Source: DATJPR01 sp963843525 (GTDB taxonomy: Bacteria > Bacteroidota > Ignavibacteria > UBA10030 > UBA6906). Taken from it: a stretch of 64,000 nt of DNA. The notes under the pieces were generated by a model that worked only from the letters and a program-made list of their open reading frames with translations, did no database searches and was not told the origin of the DNA. The DNA is taken from the NCBI GenBank assembly GCA_963843525.1, contig CAWJKM010000010.1, forward strand, positions 1 to 64,000, in the 5' to 3' direction. Shown in pieces: positions 51,890 through 60,825 of the stretch. The translations under genes and the position numbers were made by a program. Within the stretch, counting starts at the first letter, position 1, and every line of letters starts with the position of its first letter.

Positions 51890-53026
51890 TCAGACCTTGG
51901 CTTTGTCCGGCTCGTACACCTTCGCCGGACGGGATTTCTTCCTGGTGTATTTCTTTTCCACCGTGGGCGTCTCCACCTTTGGCGATTCCTCGACGTCCGG
52001 GTAGACGTAGATGTCGTATTTGTAATTCCGGAGCACGATCTGATTGCCATTGCGCCCGAGCACATACTGGGGCAGGAGCGGAATCTTTCCGCCGCCACCG
52101 GGCGCATCGATGACAAAATACGGTATCGCAAGTCCCGACGTGTGGCCGCGGAGCTTGTCCATGATTTCAAGCCCTTTGCTCACAGGCGTACGGAAATGGT
52201 TCGCCCCCTTGGTGATATCGGCCTGATAGAGATAATACGGCCGCACACGCATCGTGAGAAGTTTCCGGAAGAGCTCGAGCATGACATCGGCGTCATCGTT
52301 GACACCCTTCATCAGGACGGCCTGGTTTCCGACCGGTATCCCGCCGTCAGCAAGCATCTCACAGGCCCGCTTCGCTTCGGGAGTGCACTCCCACGGGTGA
52401 TTGAAGTGGGTATTGACGTAGATCGGATGATATTTCCGCAGCATTTTCACCAGCTTCGGTGTGATGCGCTGGGGGAGAACGCAGGGCATTTTCGTGCCCA
52501 GCCGGATAATCTCGACATGGGGGATCGCCCGCAGCCCGCTGATGATCTTTTCCAGCATGAAATCGGTCAGCATGAGAGGATCACCGCCGGACATGATGAT
52601 GTCCCGGATCTCCGGGTGCGCGGCGACATAGTCGATCCCGTCCTGGATATACTTCATGTTGATCTTCGACGAATCGCCGACCTTGCGTTTCCGCGTGCAG
52701 AACCGGCAGTACATCGAGCACTGGCTTGTGGTCAGAAAGAGCACCCGGTCGGGATAGCGATGGACGATGCTCGGCACGGGGCTGTGGGAATCCTCGGCGA
52801 GCGGATCTTCCGGCAATCCATCTTCTTCCAGCTCCTTCCCGTCAGGGATGCACTGCAGCCAGATCGGATCGCCGGGATACCGGATAAGACTGAGGTAGTA
52901 TGGATTAATGCGGATGTGGAACAGATTATTCAGCCGGTCAGCAAGGTCCTTGTCGAATCCAAAGCGTTCCACCAGATCCTTCCCGCTGTCTACACTCTTG
53001 CGCAGCATGTCTTGCCAGAGTTCCAT
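51890..53026 (-). CDS. kamA: Lysine 2,3-aminomutase (KamA family radical SAM)
   Basis: A 378-residue PLP- and radical-SAM-dependent enzyme that moves the amino group of lysine to make beta-lysine. The cluster motif is LTTSQCSMYCRFCTRKRKVG (Cys103, Cys107, Cys110). The PLP Lys is Lys314 in VIDAPGGGGKIPLLPQ. The two Asp that bind the substrate epsilon-amine in true lysine enzymes appear conserved (Asp307 just before APGGGGK, and Asp270 in YLYQADITKG, 37 residues earlier, the same spacing as in the Clostridium enzyme). Glutamate-type enzymes replace them. The C-terminus carries a Lys-rich tail (VEKKYTRKKSRPAKVYEPDK). It is the last gene of an operon with a GNAT and two ATP-grasp genes. Confidence 0.88.
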   Translation of the reverse strand: MELWQDMLRKSVDSGKDLVERFGFDKDLADRLNNLFHIRINPYYLSLIRYPGDPIWLQCIPDGKELEEDGLPEDPLAEDSHSPVPSIVHRYPDRVLFLTTSQCSMYCRFCTRKRKVGDSSKINMKYIQDGIDYVAAHPEIRDIIMSGGDPLMLTDFMLEKIISGLRAIPHVEIIRLGTKMPCVLPQRITPKLVKMLRKYHPIYVNTHFNHPWECTPEAKRACEMLADGGIPVGNQAVLMKGVNDDADVMLELFRKLLTMRVRPYYLYQADITKGANHFRTPVSKGLEIMDKLRGHTSGLAIPYFVIDAPGGGGKIPLLPQYVLGRNGNQIVLRNYKYDIYVYPDVEESPKVETPTVEKKYTRKKSRPAKVYEPDKAKV

Positions 53027-53046
53027 ACGTGCCTCTGATCCTCCGA

Positions 53047-53517
53047 TTATTGTGAGACATATTTTCCAAATACCACAAGATCATCGCCGGGCCGGTAGTA
53101 GCCGGCAATATGGGCGATCTCCTCGTATCCGACGGTCCGGTAGAACCTTCTCGTCGGTTCATACGCCGGGCGCGACGAAGTTTCAACGATAATCAATCTT
53201 CCTTCGCGCGCACGGACGAGCGCTTCTGCATGCAGCATCAATTGAGAGCCGATGCCCTGTCCGTGGCGATTCGGATCCACGGCGATCCAGTAGAGATCAA
53301 ACGTTCCGGCGGTTGCCGGGGTGGGTCCGAGGCAGTAGTAGCCTGCGAGACCGCGTGCATCCTGGTACACGTTGATGATATAATCCTGCTGGTCGGGCTT
53401 GTCGAGAACCGCATCGATCAGCTCCAGCGCGATCGCAATTTCGTCGTCACCGAACACCCCGGTGGCTCCGAGGATGCCTGCCAGAGGCTCACGATCCGAC
53501 CGCAGAAGCGGCCGCAT
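53047..53517 (-). CDS. GNAT-family N-acetyltransferase
   Basis: A 156-residue acetyltransferase. The core is YYCLGPTPATAGTFDLYWIA, then VDPNRHGQGIGSQLMLHAEA (the acetyl-CoA loop, here RHGQGIG) and RLIIVETSSRPAYEPTRRFY, followed by RTVGYEEIAHIAGYYRPGDD. I start it at 53517 (MRPLLRSDREPLAGILG), since the longer frame overlaps the upstream ATP-grasp gene by 100 bases. It lies 20 bases before kamA. In archaea a GNAT enzyme, AblB, acetylates beta-lysine made by a KamA homologue; this protein is shorter than AblB, so a like role is possible but not shown. Confidence 0.83.
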   Translation of the reverse strand: MRPLLRSDREPLAGILGATGVFGDDEIAIALELIDAVLDKPDQQDYIINVYQDARGLAGYYCLGPTPATAGTFDLYWIAVDPNRHGQGIGSQLMLHAEALVRAREGRLIIVETSSRPAYEPTRRFYRTVGYEEIAHIAGYYRPGDDLVVFGKYVSQ

Positions 53518-53542
53518 CGCGGCGCCGGCAACATGCACCGGC

Positions 53543-54637
53543 TCACCCACGAGAGCGTTCAAGCGCACTCTCCACGATTTTCCCGATGGCGTCGGAGTAT
53601 GAGAGCCCGTACGTTCGGGTGGACCGCGCGAAACCGGCCTCATCCGAGATATCCGGGTTCGGGTTGACTTCCAGGACGTACGGTATGCCGTCCTTCGAGA
53701 GACGGAAGTCTATCCGTGCGTAATCACGGCACCCGATCAGGTTGAAACATCGCAGAGCCATATCCTTGACCTCCGCCTCAACCTTTGCCGGGACCGGTGC
53801 CGGACACACGCCCTTTGTTCCCTCGTACGCGATCGAGCCGTGAATCCATTTCGCTTCGTAGCTCACGATCCGGCGCATACCGTCTTTCAAACCCGAGAAA
53901 TCGATCTCGCTGATGGGAAGAACGAGGGGGTTCTTCGATCCCAGGATGGCCACATTGAGCTCACGCCCCTCGATGTACTCTTCGACCAGCGCCGGTTGTT
54001 CGAACTCGCCGATGATGTACTGGACACGGCGGCGGAGCTCGGCGACGGTTTCGACGACGGACTTCTCTTCAATTCCCACGCTCGCATCTTCGCGCGAAGG
54101 CTTCACAATCAGGGGGAACGGAATGTTCGGTGCGGTGATCCTGTCGCCCGCATGGTAGACCTTGAATCCCGGCGTACGGATCCCGTGATAGCCGAGGAGC
54201 TCTTTCACCCGCGGCTTATTCAGCGCGAGGCCGAGCGCAAGAGGACCGGCGCCCGTGTAGGGGATCTTCAGGAGCTCATACAGGCCGGCGACATGCATCT
54301 CCTGAATGGCCTGGTTCTCGACACACTCGACAAGATTGAAGATGATGTCGGGACGTTCGGTCCGGAGGTATTCGACAAGCCGAAACACGTCGCTGTCGAC
54401 ATTCATGACCGTTGGCTTGTAGCCCAACGAAGTGAGCGCCTCTTTGATGTCGTCCATTTCCTCCATCACGCCGACCTCCGAGAGGTCTATGACGTCGGGA
54501 GTGGCCGCCTTCGCTTTGCGTTGGCTTGACGATCTATTGGCGAGAACGCCGCTCTCATTAATAGAGAGTCGTTCCCGCTCATCCTCACCTGTCACCGGCT
54601 GATTATAGAGGATGGAGATCTTGATCTTTTTTGCCAT
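53543..54637 (-). CDS. D-Ala-D-Ala ligase-like ATP-grasp protein (second in operon)
   Basis: A 364-residue ligase that should join a carboxylate to an amine with ATP. It starts KKIKISILYNQPVTGEDERE. The ATP-grasp core has GAGPLALGLALNKPRVKELL, PFPLIVKPSREDASVGIEEK, QPALVEEYIEGRELNVAILG and the Mg site DYARIDFRLSKDGIPYVLEV followed by NPNPDIS. It differs from Ddl by the substrate-domain inserts and by lacking a typical Ddl N-terminus. A basic/Ser stretch (SSSQRKAKAATP) follows the first strand. It is paralogous to its neighbour upstream. The acceptor is not predictable, but the lysine aminomutase gene two steps downstream points to an amino acid. Confidence 0.85.
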   Translation of the reverse strand: MAKKIKISILYNQPVTGEDERERLSINESGVLANRSSSQRKAKAATPDVIDLSEVGVMEEMDDIKEALTSLGYKPTVMNVDSDVFRLVEYLRTERPDIIFNLVECVENQAIQEMHVAGLYELLKIPYTGAGPLALGLALNKPRVKELLGYHGIRTPGFKVYHAGDRITAPNIPFPLIVKPSREDASVGIEEKSVVETVAELRRRVQYIIGEFEQPALVEEYIEGRELNVAILGSKNPLVLPISEIDFSGLKDGMRRIVSYEAKWIHGSIAYEGTKGVCPAPVPAKVEAEVKDMALRCFNLIGCRDYARIDFRLSKDGIPYVLEVNPNPDISDEAGFARSTRTYGLSYSDAIGKIVESALERSRG

Positions 54638-54664
54638 TCGCTGCTCTCTGCGTTGTTTCGTAAG

Positions 54665-55897
54665 TTATTTCACACTCGACATTGCTTCAACTGCAGCCCC
54701 GGACACAGGCAGACCGTAACGTTTGAAGGCGACATCAAGCACGGAATTAATGAGTTGGCTGTAGGACATCCCTGCAGCGCGAGCAGCCTTTGGAAAACAG
54801 GAATTGTCTTCGGGCCGGGGCAGGATGCCCGGCAACGGATTGATCTCAAGAATATGCGGACGCCCATGTGCATCAAGACGAACATCGATGCGTGACCAGT
54901 CGCGACAGTGGAGATGCCGGTAAGCCGCAAGGCAGAGTTGCTCGATCTCTCCACGGAGCCCGGCGTCGATCTGCGCAGGGCATTCGAAAATCTCCAGCGG
55001 GTTCTCCGCCTGATCCCAGATCCATTTCGCTTCATACGAATAGATGGGATTCACTCCTTTGGGGAGGTCATCGAATTTGATCTCCACGATGGGCAGCGCA
55101 CGCGCTTCCGCACCGTTTCCCATCACCGCAACGGTGAATTCGCGGCCGGGGAGAAACTCTTCGACAAGTGCAGGCTGATGGTAGACCTCCAGTACCGCTC
55201 CCACCTCGCGCACCAGCTCCTCTGTCGTCGTGACCACACACGAGTTGTAGATCCCCTTGCTCGAGCCTTCGTGGAGCGGTTTGACAATTGCGGGAAATTG
55301 CGTGCGCGCGGCGTCCAGGTCATCCATCGCGGAGACAACGGCGAACGGTGCGGTGGCAATCCCGTGATAGGAAAGAATTTCCTTCGTGCGGGCTTTGTCG
55401 AGACAGATCGCAAGGGTGAGGGGGTCGGATCCGAGGTATGGGATGCGGAGGTGGTCGAGCATCGCCGGAAGTTGCGCTTCCCGCGAAACGCCATGGAGCC
55501 CCTCGGCGATGTTGAACACGAACATCGGGCGGAGTGTGCGGAGCTTCTCGTAAGCGAACTCGTCCGCTTCAATCATTTCGACAGGGAACCGCTCTTCCAA
55601 CGCACGTTGAACCGCGTGGACCGTATCGCTTGTGTCCCATTCAGCGAACATGTCATTCACGCGCGCGAGTCTACCGGAGATGCTGTCGGCGGTTGGTGAG
55701 CTCTGCCCTGCGGGAGTCATCGGAGGAAGAGTGAGAGTGTCTGTGGGCTTTTCCTCTTCCCTCTTGATGTTGTACACAAGTGCCAGGGAAGCAGAAGAGC
55801 AAGAGAAATGTGGTACAGATGATTCCAGAAATTCTCCGAGCTGTTGGACGAACGCACTCCTTGTAGGGAAATATAAGGATTTTCCCTTGTCTGTCAA
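54665..55897 (-). CDS. D-Ala-D-Ala ligase-like ATP-grasp protein (first in operon)
   Basis: A 410-residue ATP-grasp ligase. The core has GSDPLTLAICLDKARTKEIL, TQFPAIVKPLHEGSSKGIYN, QPALVEEFLPGREFTVAVMG and the Mg-binding CRDWSRIDVRLDAHGRPHIL followed by EINPLPGILP. The end GMSYSQLINSVLDVAFKRYG is shared with its neighbour downstream (GLSYSDAIGKIVESALERS). I use ATG 55897, but the true start may be near LALVYNIKREEEKPTDTLTL, about 40 residues in, where the family usually begins. It heads the operon; 27 bases separate it from the second ATP-grasp gene. Confidence 0.83.
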   Translation of the reverse strand: MTDKGKSLYFPTRSAFVQQLGEFLESSVPHFSCSSASLALVYNIKREEEKPTDTLTLPPMTPAGQSSPTADSISGRLARVNDMFAEWDTSDTVHAVQRALEERFPVEMIEADEFAYEKLRTLRPMFVFNIAEGLHGVSREAQLPAMLDHLRIPYLGSDPLTLAICLDKARTKEILSYHGIATAPFAVVSAMDDLDAARTQFPAIVKPLHEGSSKGIYNSCVVTTTEELVREVGAVLEVYHQPALVEEFLPGREFTVAVMGNGAEARALPIVEIKFDDLPKGVNPIYSYEAKWIWDQAENPLEIFECPAQIDAGLRGEIEQLCLAAYRHLHCRDWSRIDVRLDAHGRPHILEINPLPGILPRPEDNSCFPKAARAAGMSYSQLINSVLDVAFKRYGLPVSGAAVEAMSSVK

Positions 55898-55988
55898 GAT
55901 AAAAGTGCGATTTCAGCAAAGAATTCTGAAGGCGAGTGACGACCGCGGAGAGCGGATAACGGTCATCCGTCACGAGCGTGAGCGTCCG

Positions 55989-58244
55989 TTATCCGGTTGA
56001 TGCGATCGATGACTCGGCGGGAAGACTGTCGCGAAGGTACATCAACAGACTTGCGTGCGCAGGATCCCGGAGTTGAGGATCGTTGTCGATGAGTGCAAAA
56101 GCATCGTTGCGTGCGATCTCAAGGATCTCCGTGTCCAGCAGAATGTTCGCCACGCGGAATTCCGGAATGCCGCTCTGCCGCGTCCCGAAATAATCTCCAG
56201 GACCCCGGAGCTGAAGATCCGTCTCTGCAATCACAAAGCCATCCGTCGTCGACACCATCGTCGCAAGACGGCGTTCCGCCAGGCGGTGCTCTTCGAGCGA
56301 AAGACCCGGCAACGCGCCGCCGCGCTTCGCACGCTGTGCGATCCAACGCTTGGTGAGGAGAATGCAATATGACTGGTCGGCTCCCCTGCCGACGCGGCCG
56401 CGGAGTTGATGCAGCTGCGAAAGACCAAATCGCTCCGCATCTTCCACCACCATCACGCTCGCGTTGGGGACATCGATCCCCACTTCGATCACGGTGGTGG
56501 CCACCAGGATATGCACCTCCCCATTCTTGAATGAACGCATCACGGATTCCTTCTCCTCCGACGGCATGCGGCCGTGCAAGAGACCGAGGCGCAAATCCGG
56601 GAACACTTCCGACTGCAGATGTTCCATGTGCGTTGTTGCCGCCTTCAACTCTAGTCGCTCGGATTCCTCCACGAGAGGATAGACGAAGTATGCCTGTCGT
56701 CCCGCGGTCACCTGTTCCCGGACAAACTGATAGACCGAGGGAAGCGCATCTTCGTCACGAATGACCGTTTGAATGCTTCGCCGGTCTTTGGGAAGTTCAT
56801 CGATGACGGATACGTCGAGATCGCCGTAAAGAGTCAGGGAGAGCGTCCGCGGGATCGGCGTGGCCGTCATCACCAGGACGTGCGGGTTGGATCCTTTCTC
56901 GCGCAGGGATGCGCGCTGCAATACACCGAACCGGTGTTGTTCGTCGATCACAACAAATCCGAGCCTTCCAAAAGCCACCTGCTTCTCCAGCAGTGCGTGG
57001 GTTCCCACAACGATCTGCGCGTGCCCGCCGCCGATATCCTCGAGAATATCCCGCCGGAGGCCGGCACGTTGCGCTCCAACAAGAAGCCGGATCTGTACCG
57101 GCATCTCCGCGAGAAGGGATTTCAGCGTGCGATAATGCTGCTCTGCCAGAACTTCCGTGGGCGCAAGAAATGCCGACTGATAACCGTTGTCGGCCGCGAT
57201 CAACATGGCGATGAGCGCGACAACGGTCTTCCCGCTCCCGACATCTCCCTGCAGAAGCCGGTTCATCGGTTGCCTCGTCCCCATATCGGCGGTGATCTCT
57301 TTGATGACCCGGATCTGTGCCGACGTCAGGCGGAACGGAAGGGCATCAACGAGCCGTCGCGCGAGAGGGCTCTTCGGGTTGAACGCGATGCCGTTGTGTT
57401 CTTCCTTGCGGCCCCAACGCTTGCGTGCGAGTTTCACCTGAAAGAGAAACAGCTCGTGATACTTCAGTCGCCGAAGCGCCGGCGCAAGCCTTTCCCCTTC
57501 TTTGGGGAAATGCACCTCTTGGAGAGCGGACCGGAGCGAAATGAGATCGCGACCGGCAAGGAGGTCTGTCGGCAGTATTTCTTCGATCCGGTCAGCGTAC
57601 CGTTCGAGGGCAAGATGGATCACCCGCCGGAAGCCGGCACTGTCAAACCCCACACGCCCCAGATCCTGCCCCGATGGGTACAGGGGAACCAGACCCCCGG
57701 TGTTCAGTCTCTTCCCCCAGTCCACACCGTCATACGCCTCGTCCGGAGAACCCGCGTCCGGCCCCTTGATTTTGTCGATATCCGGATGGACAAACTGTAA
57801 AACACCCCCGTAAAACGTGGGCTGTCCCGAGATCGCAAGAATCTCCCCGACCTGGAACGCCTTTTTCCAGTAATTCACCCCGCCGAACCAGAGGCATTGA
57901 AGAGTGCCGGTCTGATCCCCGAGGACGAGAATCAGGCGTGCCCGTGGACCAACCCCCAAGACACGAAACGAACGAACATCGCCGATCACGGTAATATCAC
58001 GCCGGGCATTTTCTTCGCCTTCCGCGTCCGGTGCCGCGTTCCATCCATTTGCCGATCGTCTGACCTCCGCAATAGTCATGAGTGCCGTGCGATCGAGATA
58101 CCTGCGGGGAACGTGGAAGAGCAGATCGCCCAGGGTCCGTATGCCATGGTCCTCGAGCACTGCGGCACGTTTCGGCCCAATCCCTTTGAGGAATTGTATC
58201 GGCTGGGAGAGAACGTTGGGTGGTGCGTTCCGGAGAATGGACAT
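55989..58244 (-). CDS. recG: ATP-dependent DNA helicase RecG
   Basis: Remodels stalled forks and processes recombination intermediates. The 751-residue protein has an N-terminal wedge/OB domain (DITVIGDVRSFRVLGVGPRA), then helicase motif I (RLLQGDVGSGKTVVALIAML), Ia (SAFLAPTEVLAEQHYRTLKS), II (LGFVVIDEQHRFGVLQRASL; DEQH), III (VLVMTATPIPRTLSLTLYGD), and motif VI (QLHQLRGRVGRGADQSYCIL). The C-terminal TRG-like end is RGPGDYFGTRQSGIPEFRVA. Length and domains are normal. It lies 92 bases upstream of the ATP-grasp operon on the same strand. Confidence 0.96.
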   Translation of the reverse strand: MSILRNAPPNVLSQPIQFLKGIGPKRAAVLEDHGIRTLGDLLFHVPRRYLDRTALMTIAEVRRSANGWNAAPDAEGEENARRDITVIGDVRSFRVLGVGPRARLILVLGDQTGTLQCLWFGGVNYWKKAFQVGEILAISGQPTFYGGVLQFVHPDIDKIKGPDAGSPDEAYDGVDWGKRLNTGGLVPLYPSGQDLGRVGFDSAGFRRVIHLALERYADRIEEILPTDLLAGRDLISLRSALQEVHFPKEGERLAPALRRLKYHELFLFQVKLARKRWGRKEEHNGIAFNPKSPLARRLVDALPFRLTSAQIRVIKEITADMGTRQPMNRLLQGDVGSGKTVVALIAMLIAADNGYQSAFLAPTEVLAEQHYRTLKSLLAEMPVQIRLLVGAQRAGLRRDILEDIGGGHAQIVVGTHALLEKQVAFGRLGFVVIDEQHRFGVLQRASLREKGSNPHVLVMTATPIPRTLSLTLYGDLDVSVIDELPKDRRSIQTVIRDEDALPSVYQFVREQVTAGRQAYFVYPLVEESERLELKAATTHMEHLQSEVFPDLRLGLLHGRMPSEEKESVMRSFKNGEVHILVATTVIEVGIDVPNASVMVVEDAERFGLSQLHQLRGRVGRGADQSYCILLTKRWIAQRAKRGGALPGLSLEEHRLAERRLATMVSTTDGFVIAETDLQLRGPGDYFGTRQSGIPEFRVANILLDTEILEIARNDAFALIDNDPQLRDPAHASLLMYLRDSLPAESSIASTG

Positions 58245-58483
58245 GGTGAAAGATAGTCCAGAAGAGCGGCACTTTCAAGCCGAACCGGAGGGCGATCCCG
58301 GGAGAATATTGTCTCTTTCCCGCAAACCTCTTATCTTGGGGCAAGGTGTAACCCCCCGGTCGTACGCATTCCATTACCGCCGGTCCATCATTACCTGAGT
58401 GAGCGAAGTGATTCCCCCAGCCTCACGGAGAAAACAAAGCCGGCCCCCTGTTTTGAACAGTCGCTATTGATCTTGAGGAACTA
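58245..58483. other. Divergent intergenic region
   Basis: About 240 bases between recG (minus) and the DedA gene (plus). No RNA gene or repeat is evident. It should carry the promoters of both genes. Confidence 0.5.
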
Positions 58484-59122
58484 TTGGAGACTTCGTTGCT
58501 CGCCCTGTTGCCGCAGTTGCCGACTCTTGAAGAGATTGTCATCTGGGGCGGCTATGCGGGCATGTTCTTCATTGTCTTCGCGGAGACTGGCCTCCTGATT
58601 GGATTCTTCCTGCCCGGAGATTCCATGCTGGTCACGGCCGGGCTGCTTATCGCAAGCGGCAAGGTGCCGCTCGATTTCCCGTTCCTGTGCGTTCTCCTCT
58701 GCATTGCAGCGGTGACCGGAGATGCCACAGGCTACTGGATCGGGCTGAGAACCGGGCACGCGCTGTACAACCGTCCGCAAAGCCGATTCTTCCGGCGCGA
58801 CCATCTGATCAAGACGAAGGCGTTCTACGAGAAATACGGCGGCATCACCATCGTTCTTGCCCGCTTCATGCCCTTCGCCAGGACCTTTGCTCCGGTGGTC
58901 GCCGGTGTGGGGGAGATGAAGTACCGGCGCTTTGCTCTCTTCAATATCACGGGAGGTGTCGGCTGGGTCCTGAGTATGCTGATGATCGGCTACTACCTCG
59001 GACGCGCGATCCCTGGGATTGAACGCCATATCGAATATATCATTGCCGCCGTTATCTTCATCTCCATTCTTCCGTTTATCTTCAAGTACGTACAGCATCG
59101 GATGCGGAAAGGGAAGGCGTGA
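58484..59122 (+). CDS. DedA-family membrane protein
   Basis: A 212-residue protein with five or six hydrophobic helices. The family segments are FIVFAETGLLIGFFLPGDSM, TIVLARFMPFARTFAPVVAG and GEMKYRRFALFNITGGVGWV. DedA proteins are SNARE-associated/VTT-type scramblases or flippases that recycle undecaprenyl phosphate or lipids and affect membrane potential. A TTG start at 58484 with gagg a few bases before is used, because the first helix begins close to it and no ATG stands upstream. Confidence 0.88.
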   Translation: METSLLALLPQLPTLEEIVIWGGYAGMFFIVFAETGLLIGFFLPGDSMLVTAGLLIASGKVPLDFPFLCVLLCIAAVTGDATGYWIGLRTGHALYNRPQSRFFRRDHLIKTKAFYEKYGGITIVLARFMPFARTFAPVVAGVGEMKYRRFALFNITGGVGWVLSMLMIGYYLGRAIPGIERHIEYIIAAVIFISILPFIFKYVQHRMRKGKA

Positions 59123-59177
59123 GGGGGAGGGAGGGGGGGAAGGGGGGAAGGGGAGAAAGGGGGAAAGGGAGAAGCGA
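59123..59177 (+). other. Purine tract with many G runs after the DedA gene
   Basis: Directly after the stop codon come runs of 5, 3, 7, 6, 4, 5 and 3 G, separated only by one to four purines. Such a tract can form a G-quadruplex in RNA or DNA. It occupies most of the gap before the APC permease gene. Confidence 0.6.
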
Positions 59178-59261
59178 AAAATGAGAGAAGAGGAAAGACG
59201 AGCGAGAGGTTGTCACGAGGCAGGTGTGTGAGACACAGCGATCGACCATAAGGAGAAACGC

Positions 59262-60783
59262 ATGGGAAACCCGCTATTCGAGAGAAAGCCGCTTGAAATG
59301 CTGCTGGAGGAGATGAAAGGGGAAAACAGGCTCAGACGTGTTCTTGGTCCTGTGACGCTGACGAGTCTTGGAGTCGGCGCGGTGATTGGGACCGGGATCT
59401 TCGTACTCACGGGTGTGGCAGCGGTGGACAAGGCCGGTCCCGGCGTGATCCTCTCATTCGTTGTGTCGGGCATCGCCTGCATCTTCGCAGCGCTTTGTTA
59501 TGCCGAGTTCGCTTCCATGGCTCCTGTCGCCGGCTCTGCCTACACCTACGCGTACGCGACGCTGGGAGAGCTTTTCGCCTGGATCATCGGGTGGGATCTC
59601 GTCCTCGAGTATGCCGTCGGTTCTTCCACCGTCGCCCATGGGTGGTCGGCACATTTCCAGGACTTGCTCAAGAGTTTCGGACACAACATTCCATACGCTT
59701 TTGCCAACGCGCCATTTGACTTCGACACTTCCACGGACAGGTTCTTCGCCACCGGGGCGTATTTCGACGTCGCGGCCATCGTCATCACCTTCATCATCAC
59801 CCTGATCCTTGTCAAGGGGATCAAGGAAAGCGCGCGATTCAACGCGGCGATTGTGGGTGTGAAAATAGCCATCGTCATTTTCGTGATTATTGCCGGGGCA
59901 TTTTACATCAATCCGGCGAATTGGACCCCGTTCGCACCCTACGGATACACAGGCATCAGTGTTTTCGGCCACACTCTTTTTGGCCAGGCGGGCCCGGGGG
60001 GGGCACCGGTCGGGATCCTGGCTGGAGCCGCCATTATCTTCTTCGCCTACATTGGGTTCGATTCGGTTTCCACTCATGCCGAGGAGGCGAAGAAGCCTCA
60101 GCGCGACGTTCCGATCGGAATCATTGCCTCGCTCATCATCTGTACGATTCTCTATATCGCCGTTTCCGCGGTCCTCACCGGAATGGTCCCCTACAACAAA
60201 ATCAACATCAATGCCCCGGTGTCCGATGCATTTGCGCAGGTCGGTCTGCCATGGGCTCAACGGCTGATCGATCTTGGCGCGATCACTGGAATCACCTCGG
60301 TCCTCCTCGTGATGATGCTGAGCCAGCCGAGAGTGTTACTCGCGATGGCCCGCGACGGCCTGGTCCCTAAATCGTTCTTCGGCGCCATCCACGAAAAATT
60401 CCGCACTCCGTACAAATCCACAATCCTTACGGGCGTGTTCGTCGCCCTTATGTCGGCTCTCCTCCCGTTGCGATTTCTGGCCGAACTCACCAACATCGGG
60501 ACCCTCCTTGCATTCACCATTGTCTGTGCGGCAGTCCTGATCATGCGGAAAACCCATCCCGAATGCTGAACGTCCCTTCCGGGCGCCTCTCGTTCCTTTT
60601 GTTCCAATCATGGGGATTCTCTCCTGTGTTCTCCTCATGTTTTCGCTGCCCGTGGAAAACTGGTGGCGATTGATCGCGTGGCTTCTTATCGGATTCGGGA
60701 TCTACTTCGGATACGGGCGGCGCCACAGCGTCATGGCAAAATTGCGCGAGACCGAAGCAAAGAAAGTCGCCCAGACAAGTTAG
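59262..60783 (+). pseudogene. APC-family amino acid permease (CAT-like), frameshifted near its end
   Basis: A cationic-amino-acid-transporter-like permease. The first helices read VTLTSLGVGAVIGTGIFVLT (GxGxxIGTGIF) and CYAEFASMAPVAGSAYTYAY; further on comes AAIIFFAYIGFDSVSTHAEE and AKKPQRDVPIGIIASLIICT, all typical. The frame stops at 60569, but after removing one T near 60563 it goes on as AERPFRAPLVPFVPIMGILS and WWRLIAWLLIGFGIYFGYGR to 60783, giving about 506 residues and the last two helices. The slip is probably a sequencing error. Substrate unknown. It is followed closely by a second APC gene. Confidence 0.85.
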
Positions 60784-60825
60784 ATCGAGGTGTACAGCTC
60801 ACCGTTCCAACCTCCAGGAAAGCCG

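Noticed and set aside
51890..53026. EF-P lysine modification (EpmB) role for KamA
   Set aside because: No EpmA-like synthetase or EF-P gene is adjacent, and the protein carries a Lys-rich tail and operon partners not expected for EpmB.
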